A DNA stretch of 21,084 nucleotides from Bacteroidales bacterium. GTDB taxonomy: Bacteria > Bacteroidota > Bacteroidia > Bacteroidales > UBA3663. Location: positions 1-21,084 of the forward strand of contig JAGBQS010000010.1 in NCBI GenBank assembly GCA_017632695.1. Reading direction: 5' to 3'. The translations under genes were made by a program, and so were the position numbers. Below the pieces are notes generated by a model, which searched no databases, was not told where the DNA came from, and saw only the letters and a list, made by a program, of their open reading frames with translations. Positions 1 through 8,592 of this stretch are shown here, piece by piece (position 1 is the stretch's first letter; each line of letters opens with the position of its first letter).

Positions 1-3000
1 GAACCGCCATCGTTGACAACAATCACAGTATCGTTGGTAGCCTCGGTGTTTACGAATGCGTAAGAGAGGTTCTCTTTGCTGGTGCTGGTACCGTCACCAA
101 CCTTAATTGAGGCTGAATAGATACCTGCTGGAAGGATATCGATGTTCTGCGATACGTAGATTTCACCGCCATCATTATTACACCAAGCGGTGCAGACTGC
201 AGCGTCAGAGATTGGACGGACTTCTGTACAGTTGTAAGGACCACCCCAGCCCCAGTCGGCAACAACAGAGCCCTTTACGATGTTGATGTCCCAGCCTGGG
301 AAGCTGTTCTCATTTGCCAAAGCGCCTGTCTGCTGCTTCTGAGCAGTGGTATAGAAGCCGCGGTTCTGAATCATGAAGCTTACGTCAAGGCTGTCCGGAT
401 AATTGGTCTGGAACTCTTCGTCGAATGTGTTGAAGAAGTCATGACCTTCGTTAATCTGCTTGCAAACAGTTCCTGAGTACAGGTACTTCATGCTCTGAAC
501 CAGATCCTGATTGTCAGTCAGACAGTTGTAGGCAGCCGCAATGATGCTTTCGTTTTCAAGTTCAGCGTCCAGAGCGATGATGGCAGCAGCCAGCTCGGTA
601 ATCTGGGTAGTTAGGAAGTTGGTGCAGTCGCCGGCCATGTTGGCAAGCAGCTGAGCGGTGAAGTCGATATTCTCAACAGCTGCATCCAGCGTAGCGTCAT
701 CCAAGGTTTCAGGAGCTACCTGACCGTATTCTGCCAGCAGTTCAACAGCCTGCTTGTAAGCGTCAAGAGCCTGATACTTCTCGGCAGTGCCGTTAACAGC
801 ATTCTGCAGTGATTCAAGTTTGCCTGCATAGTTGTTAATGTTGACACGACGGGCAGCCATGTCCTTAACGAGCTGGTTCAGCTCGGCAATGGCATCCTTG
901 TACTCTTTCTCAGTATGGAAGTCCGGCTCAGTGTAGTTCGTAATGGCAGCAGCCAGAGCTTCACGGGTTGTACCGGCATAAAGATCGTTAGCCATTGCAT
1001 TCTCCAATTCTTCGCGTGCAGGAACCAAAGCTTCTTCCAGGAGGCTCTTGTACTGTGCAGGCATCGAACCGATAACTACAACTGAGATGTTGCCTACAAA
1101 CGCTTCACCGTCGGTGTAGAACTTCAGGATATACTTGCCGGCAGCAGGTGCGGTGTAGAAGAACTGGGTCTGCATAGCCTCAACGCTATTGTCACTGGCA
1201 TTGCCACTAGGAGACTTGGTTTCAATAACCTCGCTCTTTTCAAATACAGGAGTACCCTTGAAGCCGAGTTCCTGAGGAATGATCTGGAAGTAGTACTTCA
1301 CGCCCGTAGCCTTCCAAAGTGCAGAGTAGAAGGTAATCTGAACCTTTGATGCTGGCAGGGTGAGAGTCTTCTCTTCCTGAGGATCTTCGCTATCGGCTGC
1401 TGTGTAGGTATCGAACTCACCGTAGGTCAGAATGCTGGTAGTTCCATCCAGATATACACCCTTGCCGTTCAGGTTCTTGTAGCTCAGGTCAAATACGCGA
1501 GGACCGCCCTCTCCGCCGGCTGCGTCATTGCCGCCCCAGCCGCCGTTTGCACCTGGATCACGTACGGTATCGGTATTACGGTGAATGCGCCAGCCTGAAC
1601 CGTAAGGAGGAATGTAGCCGTTGGCACTCTCAGAGAAGGTGCCGGTTGCAATTACCTCGTTATCGGCCTTAACGCCTTCGGTTTCCTGGTAGCTGTAAAC
1701 TTCGTAACCGCCGCAAAGAGCTTCGTGCTGGTTAGAACTGTCGACGATAGATACCTTATAGATGAACTTGCCGCCTGCGCAGTTGAAGCGGATAGCCTCT
1801 TTCTGAAGTTCGATAGCATCGGTTGCACCGTTTGCATTGGCAGTAACAGTTACCACCTTTTCAGCAACAACACTGCTGTTTTCAGCGTTAAGAATCTCGA
1901 CCTTCAGTTCAAAGCCTGGGTTCTTCCAAGCTCCAAGGATGGCACGGAACTCGATTTCGCCTGCAGGCAGAGTCATCTCGTAGCCTTCGAGCGAGCCGAA
2001 TGCTACATAACCTACACCATCTCCGTTATCTCTATAGCTGGTACGGAAGTAAATCGGATGCTCAACGGTCGAGTTGGTGAATGTGAATGTACGTGGACCG
2101 GAACCGTAGCCCTCGCCACCGTTACGGATTTCACCTTCGTTGTAAATCAGCCAGCCAGCCAAAGGTGCGGTTTCGCTGCCGGCCTGGCCGTTAACCAGTT
2201 GGGTATAGGTGGTCTTGCTGACTTCAACCTTACCAACCTCGAACGAGATAACAGAAGCAGTAGTGGTAGCTACGCTCTTTTCGTTCGAAACGTTGTTGAC
2301 AGAAATGGTATATGAACCGTTAGCCAAAGCTTCGGCGCCTGCAGGACGCTTGAAGGTCAGCGTAGACTGGCAACCTTCGAACTCTACAACTTCCAGATTC
2401 TCGGTGAAGCCCTTACCGTTCGAAAGAATAGCTTCAGGCTTGCCGTTCTCAGGATCGCTAGCCCAAACAGGCTTGTTGAAGTTGAATGTGAAGGTGTTGA
2501 TGTCGTTGCTCCATTCGAACGAGTTGTCTTCAGGAGTGGTGCTAACCAGGACAGCCTCCTCGTATGCAACGGATTCTGCAAAGAAGTCCTCATCATAGAT
2601 ACCAGGCTCGTCGGTGAAGCTGTAAACTGCACAGTTCGGGTTGTCCCAGCACTCAGGAGCGGTAGTAGTAGAATAGATCAGGTCGCCAGGGTTGGTGAAG
2701 CTTACAGAAACAGTGTTCTCCTCCGAGAGAGCATAAATTTCACTGTTCAGGAAGATGTACAGCTTTCCGTCGCTCTTGATTTCAACCGATTCAACTTCAG
2801 CCTCCTCGCCGTCAACCTTAACACTGACGGTCGAGTTGTCGAGAACGAGTGTTCCGCCGGCAGTCTCTGCCAAAGAGGCAGCGTTGGTAGCATAACCGAA
2901 AGTAACGCCGATAGCGTCGGCATTGCAGGAAATGCCCTGAACGGTTGATTCTTCAATCAGAATGTCGTCCACATTGTACTTACCTTCGCCCGTGAAAGCC

Positions 3001-3515
3001 AGACGCAGGAATTCGCCGGCAGCCTTCGGGTTGGTAGTGTTGGTGTAGAACTTGTTCTGGACTTCCTCTGTAGGATGCCAGAATACGAATGATACGCGCT
3101 TGTAGGAAGCGGCATCGGAAATGGCAGCATCGTAAACCTGATCGACGTATGATTCGCCGTTGCCGGCCTTCAAAGGCATATCGGCATTCCAGTCACCCTG
3201 CATGAGGGCTACGTTGATGGTGCCGGTACCCTTGGCCCAGAAGCTTACGCGGTACGATTTGTTTGCCTCCATCTGGAGATTCTTGAAAGCGGCAACGCGC
3301 TCCCAGCGGTTTGCAGGACCTACGGTAGTAACGCCCAACGAATACTCGCCGGTGCGTCCGCCCTCGGCCTGCCAATAGATAGCGGATTCTGGATAGTTGC
3401 CCCAGTTCGTGGTGTCACGACTCTCGTACAACGTTTCGAATCCGAAGTCCAGTACTTGTGCACCGGCCGACATTACAGTGGCCATTGCTGCAAGGGAAAG
3501 TAGAACTTTTTTCAT
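1..3515 (-). CDS. Large secreted multi-domain protein, probable glycan-binding (C-terminus outside window)
   Basis: The reading frame is open from the ATG at 3515..3513 to the left edge, about 1171 codons, with no stop. Seen: a signal peptide (MKKVLLSLAAMATVMSAGAQ) with a signal peptidase I-type end and no lipobox cysteine, so the protein is exported but probably not lipidated. Residues about 20-190 look like a CBM4/9-type jelly roll (RWERVAAFKNLQMEANKSYR, then FWAKGTGTINVAL). Residues about 190-430 look like two Ig-like domains of the SbsA/Big_5 kind. Residues about 432-622 and 622-815 are two related beta-rich modules. Residues about 817-1028 are helical and probably coiled (FIVAR-like), and a further beta domain starts near 1029. 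No catalytic domain is recognisable in the visible part. It lies downstream of the second SusD but has its own promoter. Inferred role: surface or secreted glycan binding or scaffolding. A C-terminal sorting domain is possible but not visible. Confidence 0.85.
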   Translation of the reverse strand, partial: MKKVLLSLAAMATVMSAGAQVLDFGFETLYESRDTTNWGNYPESAIYWQAEGGRTGEYSLGVTTVGPANRWERVAAFKNLQMEANKSYRVSFWAKGTGTINVALMQGDWNADMPLKAGNGESYVDQVYDAAISDAASYKRVSFVFWHPTEEVQNKFYTNTTNPKAAGEFLRLAFTGEGKYNVDDILIEESTVQGISCNADAIGVTFGYATNAASLAETAGGTLVLDNSTVSVKVDGEEAEVESVEIKSDGKLYIFLNSEIYALSEENTVSVSFTNPGDLIYSTTTAPECWDNPNCAVYSFTDEPGIYDEDFFAESVAYEEAVLVSTTPEDNSFEWSNDINTFTFNFNKPVWASDPENGKPEAILSNGKGFTENLEVVEFEGCQSTLTFKRPAGAEALANGSYTISVNNVSNEKSVATTTASVISFEVGKVEVSKTTYTQLVNGQAGSETAPLAGWLIYNEGEIRNGGEGYGSGPRTFTFTNSTVEHPIYFRTSYRDNGDGVGYVAFGSLEGYEMTLPAGEIEFRAILGAWKNPGFELKVEILNAENSSVVAEKVVTVTANANGATDAIELQKEAIRFNCAGGKFIYKVSIVDSSNQHEALCGGYEVYSYQETEGVKADNEVIATGTFSESANGYIPPYGSGWRIHRNTDTVRDPGANGGWGGNDAAGGEGGPRVFDLSYKNLNGKGVYLDGTTSILTYGEFDTYTAADSEDPQEEKTLTLPASKVQITFYSALWKATGVKYYFQIIPQELGFKGTPVFEKSEVIETKSPSGNASDNSVEAMQTQFFYTAPAAGKYILKFYTDGEAFVGNISVVVIGSMPAQYKSLLEEALVPAREELENAMANDLYAGTTREALAAAITNYTEPDFHTEKEYKDAIAELNQLVKDMAARRVNINNYAGKLESLQNAVNGTAEKYQALDAYKQAVELLAEYGQVAPETLDDATLDAAVENIDFTAQLLANMAGDCTNFLTTQITELAAAIIALDAELENESIIAAAYNCLTDNQDLVQSMKYLYSGTVCKQINEGHDFFNTFDEEFQTNYPDSLDVSFMIQNRGFYTTAQKQQTGALANENSFPGWDINIVKGSVVADWGWGGPYNCTEVRPISDAAVCTAWCNNDGGEIYVSQNIDILPAGIYSASIKVGDGTSTSKENLSYAFVNTEATNDTVIVVNDGG

Positions 3516-3585
3516 GACTTTTGAGATTTGGTGAATAATATGGTTTTAAGTAAGTTTGTGTACGGTTTTACAGATTTTGACGGTG

Positions 3586-3593
3586 CAAAGATA
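3586..3593 (-). promoter_or_regulatory. Promoter -7 element (TATCTTTG) of the large secreted protein gene
   Basis: The minus strand reads TATCTTTG, an exact match to the Bacteroidota -7 consensus TAnnTTTG, about 70 bp upstream of the ATG at 3515. No TTG sits 19-21 bp upstream; the nearest one is at a 24-bp spacing. A weak -33 region fits a promoter that needs an activator. The 28-bp element at 3625..3652 lies 31 bp upstream. Confidence 0.7.
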
Positions 3594-3621
3594 GGATGTA
3601 TTATTGAAAAAGTTGTTCAAA

Positions 3622-3661
3622 TATGTAACACATCCTATCAATTTTGAAACATCGTTACATA
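3622..3661. repeat. 8-bp inverted repeat around element copy 1 (TATGTAAC / GTTACATA)
   Basis: TATGTAAC at 3622..3629 and GTTACATA at 3654..3661 are perfect inverted repeats separated by 24 bp. They flank the conserved 17-bp core of the shared element. Only the promoter-proximal arm (GTTAC on the minus strand) is kept at the same place in the second copy, so this could be a stronger, two-sided form of the operator or a chance arrangement. Confidence 0.4.
3625..3652 (-). promoter_or_regulatory. Putative activator-binding element, copy 1
   Basis: Read on the minus strand it begins ATGTTTCAAAATTGATA, then six less conserved bases, then GTTAC. The same element occurs at 20128..20155 with 25 of 28 bases identical. 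In both copies exactly 31 bp separates it from the TAnnTTTG promoter element. Its core, TCAA-AA-TTGA, is a short inverted repeat. Its position just upstream of the -33 region is typical of an activator site, such as one for a hybrid two-component or AraC-type regulator. Which regulator binds is unknown. Confidence 0.6.
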
Positions 3662-3688
3662 GAAATTGTTTCCAATCTCTTTTGTTTC

Positions 3689-5398
3689 TTATTTGCGCAG
3701 TGGCAAATACCAGTTAGAGGTTTGCAGAAGCTTGCTTCTCAACGCAGCATCCGTCTGGTCTGCACCGTTGCGGTTTGCAACCTTGTCGGCCAGATAGGCA
3801 GCATCACCCCGGCGCAAAGCTACGCGAAGCAGATCGTAGTAACGCTGTCCTTCGAAGCAGCCTTCAAGGGCCAGTTCATCGATGATGCGGTCTTCGACCC
3901 AGTCGGCTGTATCGGAAGCGGCGGCCAGTACCGGAATCTCATACTCCGGATTGACTTCGGCATCTCCGCAACCGCGCGAGTGAATACCCCAGGTGTTGTC
4001 GGCCGTAAAGGTGTATTGGCTGAAGGTCAGCAGGTTTCCGCTGTTGGCACGTTCTGATTCGCTGATCGGGTTGCCGGTCGTACGGTTCAAGGTCTCGTTC
4101 GAGATACCATACTTCAGGACTGCAAAAGCGGCTGTCGGGAAACCTGCACGGTTCAGGGCTTCAGCATAGTGCAGATAAATAATCGGCAGACGATAGAGGC
4201 AGAAGTGGTCTTGCTGGAACTTGCGGATAGTCTGGTAAGTATCGTTGTACTTGGAACTTCCGCTCGAATACAGGCTTGATTCGTTTACGGAACCGTATAG
4301 GCGGAGGTCTCCTATCTTCTTTCTGTCGGTGATCGTGCTTACAATCGAGTCAGATGTCATGCAGACGGTGTCGCGAGTCATGTTTTCTTCGTACTCATAA
4401 TAGTAAGCCTGGCTTGCTGACAAGTCAACCAAAGCCGGTGAGTAGGTAATACCGAAGTAATAGTCATTGTCAGACGTCGAATTATACAGATCTTTCAGTT
4501 CGCTGACGGTACCGTCGAAGATGTTTTCTTCCATCGGGATGAAAGCCAGACACTCGTTCGATGTAATGGTAAACGCACTTGAGTAAGACACAAAGATGGT
4601 AGAAGACGGATTGGTTTCCGTTGACCAGTATACGGCACCGGATTTATAGATCGGATGCGGATTGTCGGTGTCGGTCAGGAAGTCATGATACCACTGTGCA
4701 GCCTCACGGTAGCGGCCTGCCCACAGACACAGTTCGCCTAACATGAGACGGGTAGGGATGAAGAATTTCTCCGAAGACAATTCGGCGATGGAGCCGTAGT
4801 CGAGCGGTAATACCGTAGCCCAAGGTGTCAGATCGTCAATCAGCTTGTCGCAGATTTCCTTCACGCCCTTGAAAGGTTGTTTCATCACTTCTTCGGCAGC
4901 CTTTTCAGTACCGAGGAATTCGGTATAGAAAGGAACCTGTCCGTAGTTGATGGCCAGCTGGAGGTAAGCCCAAGCACGGAAGGTGTGCATGACGGCCATC
5001 TCGCGTTCAAATACTTTCTGTCCCCGCTTAACGTAGCTGGTGTCGGCGGTTTGGATAAAGTAGTTGCAGTTGTTGATGATGGCGTAGTAATCCTGAGGCT
5101 GGTTGTAGGCGTTGTCAGTACCTGCCGTGAAATCGGCCAAAGCCTGCAGGTCGGTGGTAGCATCGGCGGTAAGCGTTACCAGATCGCCGCGCACTTCGCC
5201 AAGCAGGTTGGTCTTGTCTGCCACTTTCTGCATCAGGGTTACCACACCCATTACACTATAGAGCGTGTCGTTCACCGTATTCAGCCGGTTGTCTTCTTCG
5301 TACATTACCATATCCGATTCCGGATCGAGCATGTCCTCACAACCGGTGGTTGCGAAAAGCAGAGAGCATACGGCGACACTATATAAAAACTTTTTCAT
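3689..5398 (-). CDS. SusD/RagB-like outer-membrane glycan-binding lipoprotein 2
   Basis: A 569-residue SusD-family lipoprotein that would cap the SusC-like barrel encoded just upstream and capture oligosaccharide at the cell surface. Seen: a signal peptide with the lipobox ATTGC (Cys20), an N-terminal SusD-like helical region (NNCNYFIQTADTSYV, then FRAWAYLQLAINYGQVPFY at about residues 105-155), and the C-terminal RagB/SusD signature (LPIIYLHYAEALNRAGF, then DELALEGCFEGQRYYDLLR). The family is usually 500-600 residues, so the length is normal. The ATG start at 5398 lies 5 bp after the SusC-2 stop, so translation is probably coupled. It differs clearly from SusD-1 of the same operon, so the two pairs are not a recent duplication. 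The substrate is unknown. Confidence 0.93.
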   Translation of the reverse strand: MKKFLYSVAVCSLLFATTGCEDMLDPESDMVMYEEDNRLNTVNDTLYSVMGVVTLMQKVADKTNLLGEVRGDLVTLTADATTDLQALADFTAGTDNAYNQPQDYYAIINNCNYFIQTADTSYVKRGQKVFEREMAVMHTFRAWAYLQLAINYGQVPFYTEFLGTEKAAEEVMKQPFKGVKEICDKLIDDLTPWATVLPLDYGSIAELSSEKFFIPTRLMLGELCLWAGRYREAAQWYHDFLTDTDNPHPIYKSGAVYWSTETNPSSTIFVSYSSAFTITSNECLAFIPMEENIFDGTVSELKDLYNSTSDNDYYFGITYSPALVDLSASQAYYYEYEENMTRDTVCMTSDSIVSTITDRKKIGDLRLYGSVNESSLYSSGSSKYNDTYQTIRKFQQDHFCLYRLPIIYLHYAEALNRAGFPTAAFAVLKYGISNETLNRTTGNPISESERANSGNLLTFSQYTFTADNTWGIHSRGCGDAEVNPEYEIPVLAAASDTADWVEDRIIDELALEGCFEGQRYYDLLRVALRRGDAAYLADKVANRNGADQTDAALRSKLLQTSNWYLPLRK

Positions 5399-5403
5399 AA
5401 TGT

Positions 5404-8400
5404 TTACAGATTAATCTTTAGACCTACACTGAATGAACGGCTGGCGGGTAAAAGTCCGCGATCGATACCCTGGCAGAGAACATTGTTCGATGCCGAGAAC
5501 TCAGGATCGCTGTCCAGATATTTGGTCAGCGTGAACAGGTTGGAAGCCGAGCCCCAGACCGTTACGCCCTGCAGGAAGCGGTAATCGAAGTCCCACTTGT
5601 AGCTGAGGGTGATATTTTTCAGGCGGAGATAGCTTCCGTCTTCAATCCAACGGTCGGAGAACCGTGCATTGCCCATCGGATCCTCGTAGGTGATCCGGGG
5701 AATATCGGTTACCTGACCTTCTGAACTCCACCGGCCTCTGAGAGCTGTTGTCTGGTTGTAGAAGCGGCTTCCACATTCCAGGATAGAGCGCTGGTAGTTA
5801 TAAACGTCGTTGCCCAAAGAGTAGTTGAAAGCTACGTCCAAAGCCAGTTTCCTGTACTGCAGATGGGTAGTGATGTTACCGTAGATGTCCGGGTTCGGAT
5901 TGCCGATGATAACGCGGTCATCAGCATTGATCTCGTGGTTGCCGTCCTGATCCGCAAAGCGCATGTCGCCGGCTTCGAAGTAATGCTTGGCACCGGTCTT
6001 GTCCTTGATGTAGAGGGCTGCAGCATCAGCATCGGCTGTGGTGGCAAACACGCCGTTTGTCTTGTATCCGTAGAATACACCTACCGATTCACCCACCTTC
6101 GTCAGGATGTCGGCTCCGTAAACGGTTGTTTCCAGTGGACCGGTGCTGAGCTTGGTAACTTCGTTCTTGTAGTGACCGACGCTCAGACCGAGTTCCCATT
6201 GCCAGTTGCGGTTGTTGATTACCTTGACATTGGCATTTACGTCAAATCCGGTGTTTTCAAGACTGCCGCCGTTGGTCCAGTTGTAATCGATACCGGTCAG
6301 GTATGAGATATGCTGGATAGAAAGCAGGTCGTCGGTCTTGCTCTTGAAGAAATGGGTAGAGAGAGATACGCGGTTGTCAATCAGGTTCAGGTCGGTACCC
6401 CAGGTCAGACGCTTGGTGGTTTCCCATTTCAGGTTGGTGTTGCCGATGTTGCCGACAACGGTTCCGTCGATGGAAGTCAGCAGCTTGACTGCCTTGAAGT
6501 AAGTCTTCGATGCGTTCAGGTCGAGGTCATCGTTACCCGACATATCCCAACCCAGGTTGAAACGAAGGTAGTTGACCCATCGGTTGTTCGGGAACCAGTT
6601 TTCGTTGCTGGCAACCCACGATCCGCTGACGGATGGGAACAGACCCCATACTACACCGCCCAGTTTGACCGGTGCATCGGCATCGGCACCGAAACGGCTG
6701 CTTGCCTCCATGCTTACGCCCAGGTTGGCATAGTATTTACCGGCCCAGTTGTAATCGCCTTGTGCATAATAGGTCAGGGTCGTTACCTTGTCGTTTGCGC
6801 CCGATGTGCCTCTATAGGAGAGGGATGTACTCATGTTCGGGCTCTTGTAGCTGCCGGAGTTGTAGCCGCGCATGGCATTCTGCTGGAAACGCGACAGGTT
6901 GTAGCGCCAGCCGCCCATCAGGTGCAACTGGTTGCCGTCATGCTGCCAGTCCCATGTCAGACGGAGGTCGCTGGTGGTCAGATACTGGTGCGACGAATTC
7001 GAAACACGCTGGTTGGTAACATAACCGACTCCGTCCACCTCGAATGTCGGAACGCCCTCGTCCGGCAGGAAGTAGTCCTCGTCGGTATTGAACATCACGA
7101 AGCTGAACGATTCGGTCAGGTTCAGGCCATGACCGAGGTCGAAGTTAGGTGTAATACCCAGCGTGACCATACGGTTACCGAAGTTGTTGCGGTTCTTGCC
7201 TTCTCCGTATTTCAGGATAGATGCAGGGTTTGCCAGCGAGGCATCGGTTCCGATAACCTCATCCAGATAATCGTCGGACTCTGAAAGGAACGACGAGATC
7301 CTTCCTTGCGTGTCGTAGGAGTATGGCGACAGGAACGGGCTCTTGATGAGCGAAAGGAAGCCTGGAGCCGTGATGGTGTTGTTGTCCACATCGGCAGCTA
7401 CGCCGTCATCGCGCAAGTCTCGGTTCACGTCACTGTAGCTGGCATCCAGGCGAACCTTGATGCGCTTGGTCAGTTTCACGTCCGAGTTCAGACGGAGGTT
7501 GAAACGCGAGTAGTTGTTCTTCTTCAGTGTCGATTCGGCATTGGCATAACCCAACGAGAGGTTGTAGTTGGCAACATCGTCACCACCCTGCACGTTAATC
7601 GAATAGGTCTGGGTAAATGCCTCGTCGTAAACCTGCTTGGTCCAGTCGGTATTGTTGTGATATACGCGATAATAGTAGTAGTCAGGTTCGTTACGAAGGA
7701 ACTTGAATTCGTTCAGTTTCGTACCGGATGTGCCGAGCAGTTCCGAAGCATAGCCGCGGTACTCTGAAGCATTCATCATGTCCGGCAGTTTGGGCAGCAT
7801 TTCCATCTTGCCGGCTATCGATACATCGATGTGCGTGTTGTACGAAGTGTTGCGTTTGGTATCAATCAGGATGACGCCGTTGGCACCTTTTGCACCATAG
7901 ATGGCGGTTCCGTTGCGAAGAACCGTAACCGATGCGATGTCTTCAACCGAAACATTGGCCAGCAGGTTGTTGTAGAATCCGTCATGTAACGTGCTGCGAT
8001 TGTACTGCATGTCAAGAATGACACCGTCAAGGACAACCAGCGGCTGCGCATTTGCATTCAGGGAGTTGATGCCTCCCAGAAGCATGTAGGCACCCATGCC
8101 CGGTACGCCGCCACGGCTGATGGAACGGAGCTGTCCGCTCAGCGTGGCACCGATCTGGTCATCAACCGAGACGTCGGCCGTATTGGCCGAAATGTTGGCC
8201 GAAAGACTTTGCCTTGAAGACTGCTCCAGTCCGATTTCGTTAGAGAACGCAACCGGGTAGAGGCTGGCATCGATGGCTTCCGAACGTCCGTTGAGGGCGA
8301 TCTGTACGGTATTGTAGCCGGCTCGGACAATGCGGAGCGATGTTACGTAATCCGGTACGGACAGGCTGAAATTGCCCTGTTCGTCGGTCATTGTTGATAT

Positions 8401-8553
8401 TTTCTCGTTGGTGAACGCCTGCACATATACGCCCGCCAGAGGAGCCTGTGTGTGCGCGTCACGGATAGTTCCTTGTGCTGTCACGTCGGCCAATGCAGCC
8501 AATGGCATGGCTGCGGCCAGAGTGAAAAGGGTATGCTTTAACAGATTTTTCAT
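5404..8553 (-). CDS. SusC/RagA-like TonB-dependent outer-membrane transporter 2 (divergent plug)
   Basis: A 1049-residue TonB-linked beta-barrel expected to import oligosaccharides with its SusD partner. Seen: a signal peptide (to about residue 23), a carboxypeptidase-regulatory-like domain (about 26-100: GTIRDAHTQAPLAGVYV, DEQGNFSLSV), a plug (about 120-235, with PLVVLDG and GAKGANGVILIDTK) and a barrel that runs to a C-terminal SVGLKINL. Odd points: the usual EVVVVGYG-like TonB box after the first domain is not recognisable (the region reads FSNEIGLEQSSRQSLSANIS), the canonical LRGxxS plug motif is replaced by LLGGINSLN, and the VLKDAAATAIYG motif appears as VLRNGTAIYGAKG. The barrel end is intact, with typical RWIEDGSYLRLKNITLSY and FTLTKYLDSDPEF motifs, so the gene is not broken. 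It follows the 583-residue FAS1 gene by 39 bp. Confidence 0.93.
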   Translation of the reverse strand: MKNLLKHTLFTLAAAMPLAALADVTAQGTIRDAHTQAPLAGVYVQAFTNEKISTMTDEQGNFSLSVPDYVTSLRIVRAGYNTVQIALNGRSEAIDASLYPVAFSNEIGLEQSSRQSLSANISANTADVSVDDQIGATLSGQLRSISRGGVPGMGAYMLLGGINSLNANAQPLVVLDGVILDMQYNRSTLHDGFYNNLLANVSVEDIASVTVLRNGTAIYGAKGANGVILIDTKRNTSYNTHIDVSIAGKMEMLPKLPDMMNASEYRGYASELLGTSGTKLNEFKFLRNEPDYYYYRVYHNNTDWTKQVYDEAFTQTYSINVQGGDDVANYNLSLGYANAESTLKKNNYSRFNLRLNSDVKLTKRIKVRLDASYSDVNRDLRDDGVAADVDNNTITAPGFLSLIKSPFLSPYSYDTQGRISSFLSESDDYLDEVIGTDASLANPASILKYGEGKNRNNFGNRMVTLGITPNFDLGHGLNLTESFSFVMFNTDEDYFLPDEGVPTFEVDGVGYVTNQRVSNSSHQYLTTSDLRLTWDWQHDGNQLHLMGGWRYNLSRFQQNAMRGYNSGSYKSPNMSTSLSYRGTSGANDKVTTLTYYAQGDYNWAGKYYANLGVSMEASSRFGADADAPVKLGGVVWGLFPSVSGSWVASNENWFPNNRWVNYLRFNLGWDMSGNDDLDLNASKTYFKAVKLLTSIDGTVVGNIGNTNLKWETTKRLTWGTDLNLIDNRVSLSTHFFKSKTDDLLSIQHISYLTGIDYNWTNGGSLENTGFDVNANVKVINNRNWQWELGLSVGHYKNEVTKLSTGPLETTVYGADILTKVGESVGVFYGYKTNGVFATTADADAAALYIKDKTGAKHYFEAGDMRFADQDGNHEINADDRVIIGNPNPDIYGNITTHLQYRKLALDVAFNYSLGNDVYNYQRSILECGSRFYNQTTALRGRWSSEGQVTDIPRITYEDPMGNARFSDRWIEDGSYLRLKNITLSYKWDFDYRFLQGVTVWGSASNLFTLTKYLDSDPEFSASNNVLCQGIDRGLLPASRSFSVGLKINL

Positions 8554-8592
8554 AATTTCAATCTTTTATTTGATAAACTTTTCACTCCATGT

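Noticed and set aside
1725..2315. 196-codon plus-strand frame and neighbouring plus-strand frames
   Set aside because: They lie opposite the large secreted protein, whose frame is open for over 1170 codons with a signal peptide.
3660..3690. Possible terminator after SusD-2
   Set aside because: Only a weak AGAAA/TTTCT dyad is present, without a GC-rich stem and U-tract, so termination before the large secreted protein gene cannot be claimed.
3644..4057. 137-codon plus-strand frame
   Set aside because: It is antisense to the conserved C-terminal end of SusD-2 and has no recognisable family motif or promoter.
6310..7284. 324-codon plus-strand frame
   Set aside because: It is antisense to the SusC-2 gene, whose full-length frame carries clear family motifs. 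The plus-strand translation resembles no known protein and is a shadow of codon usage.
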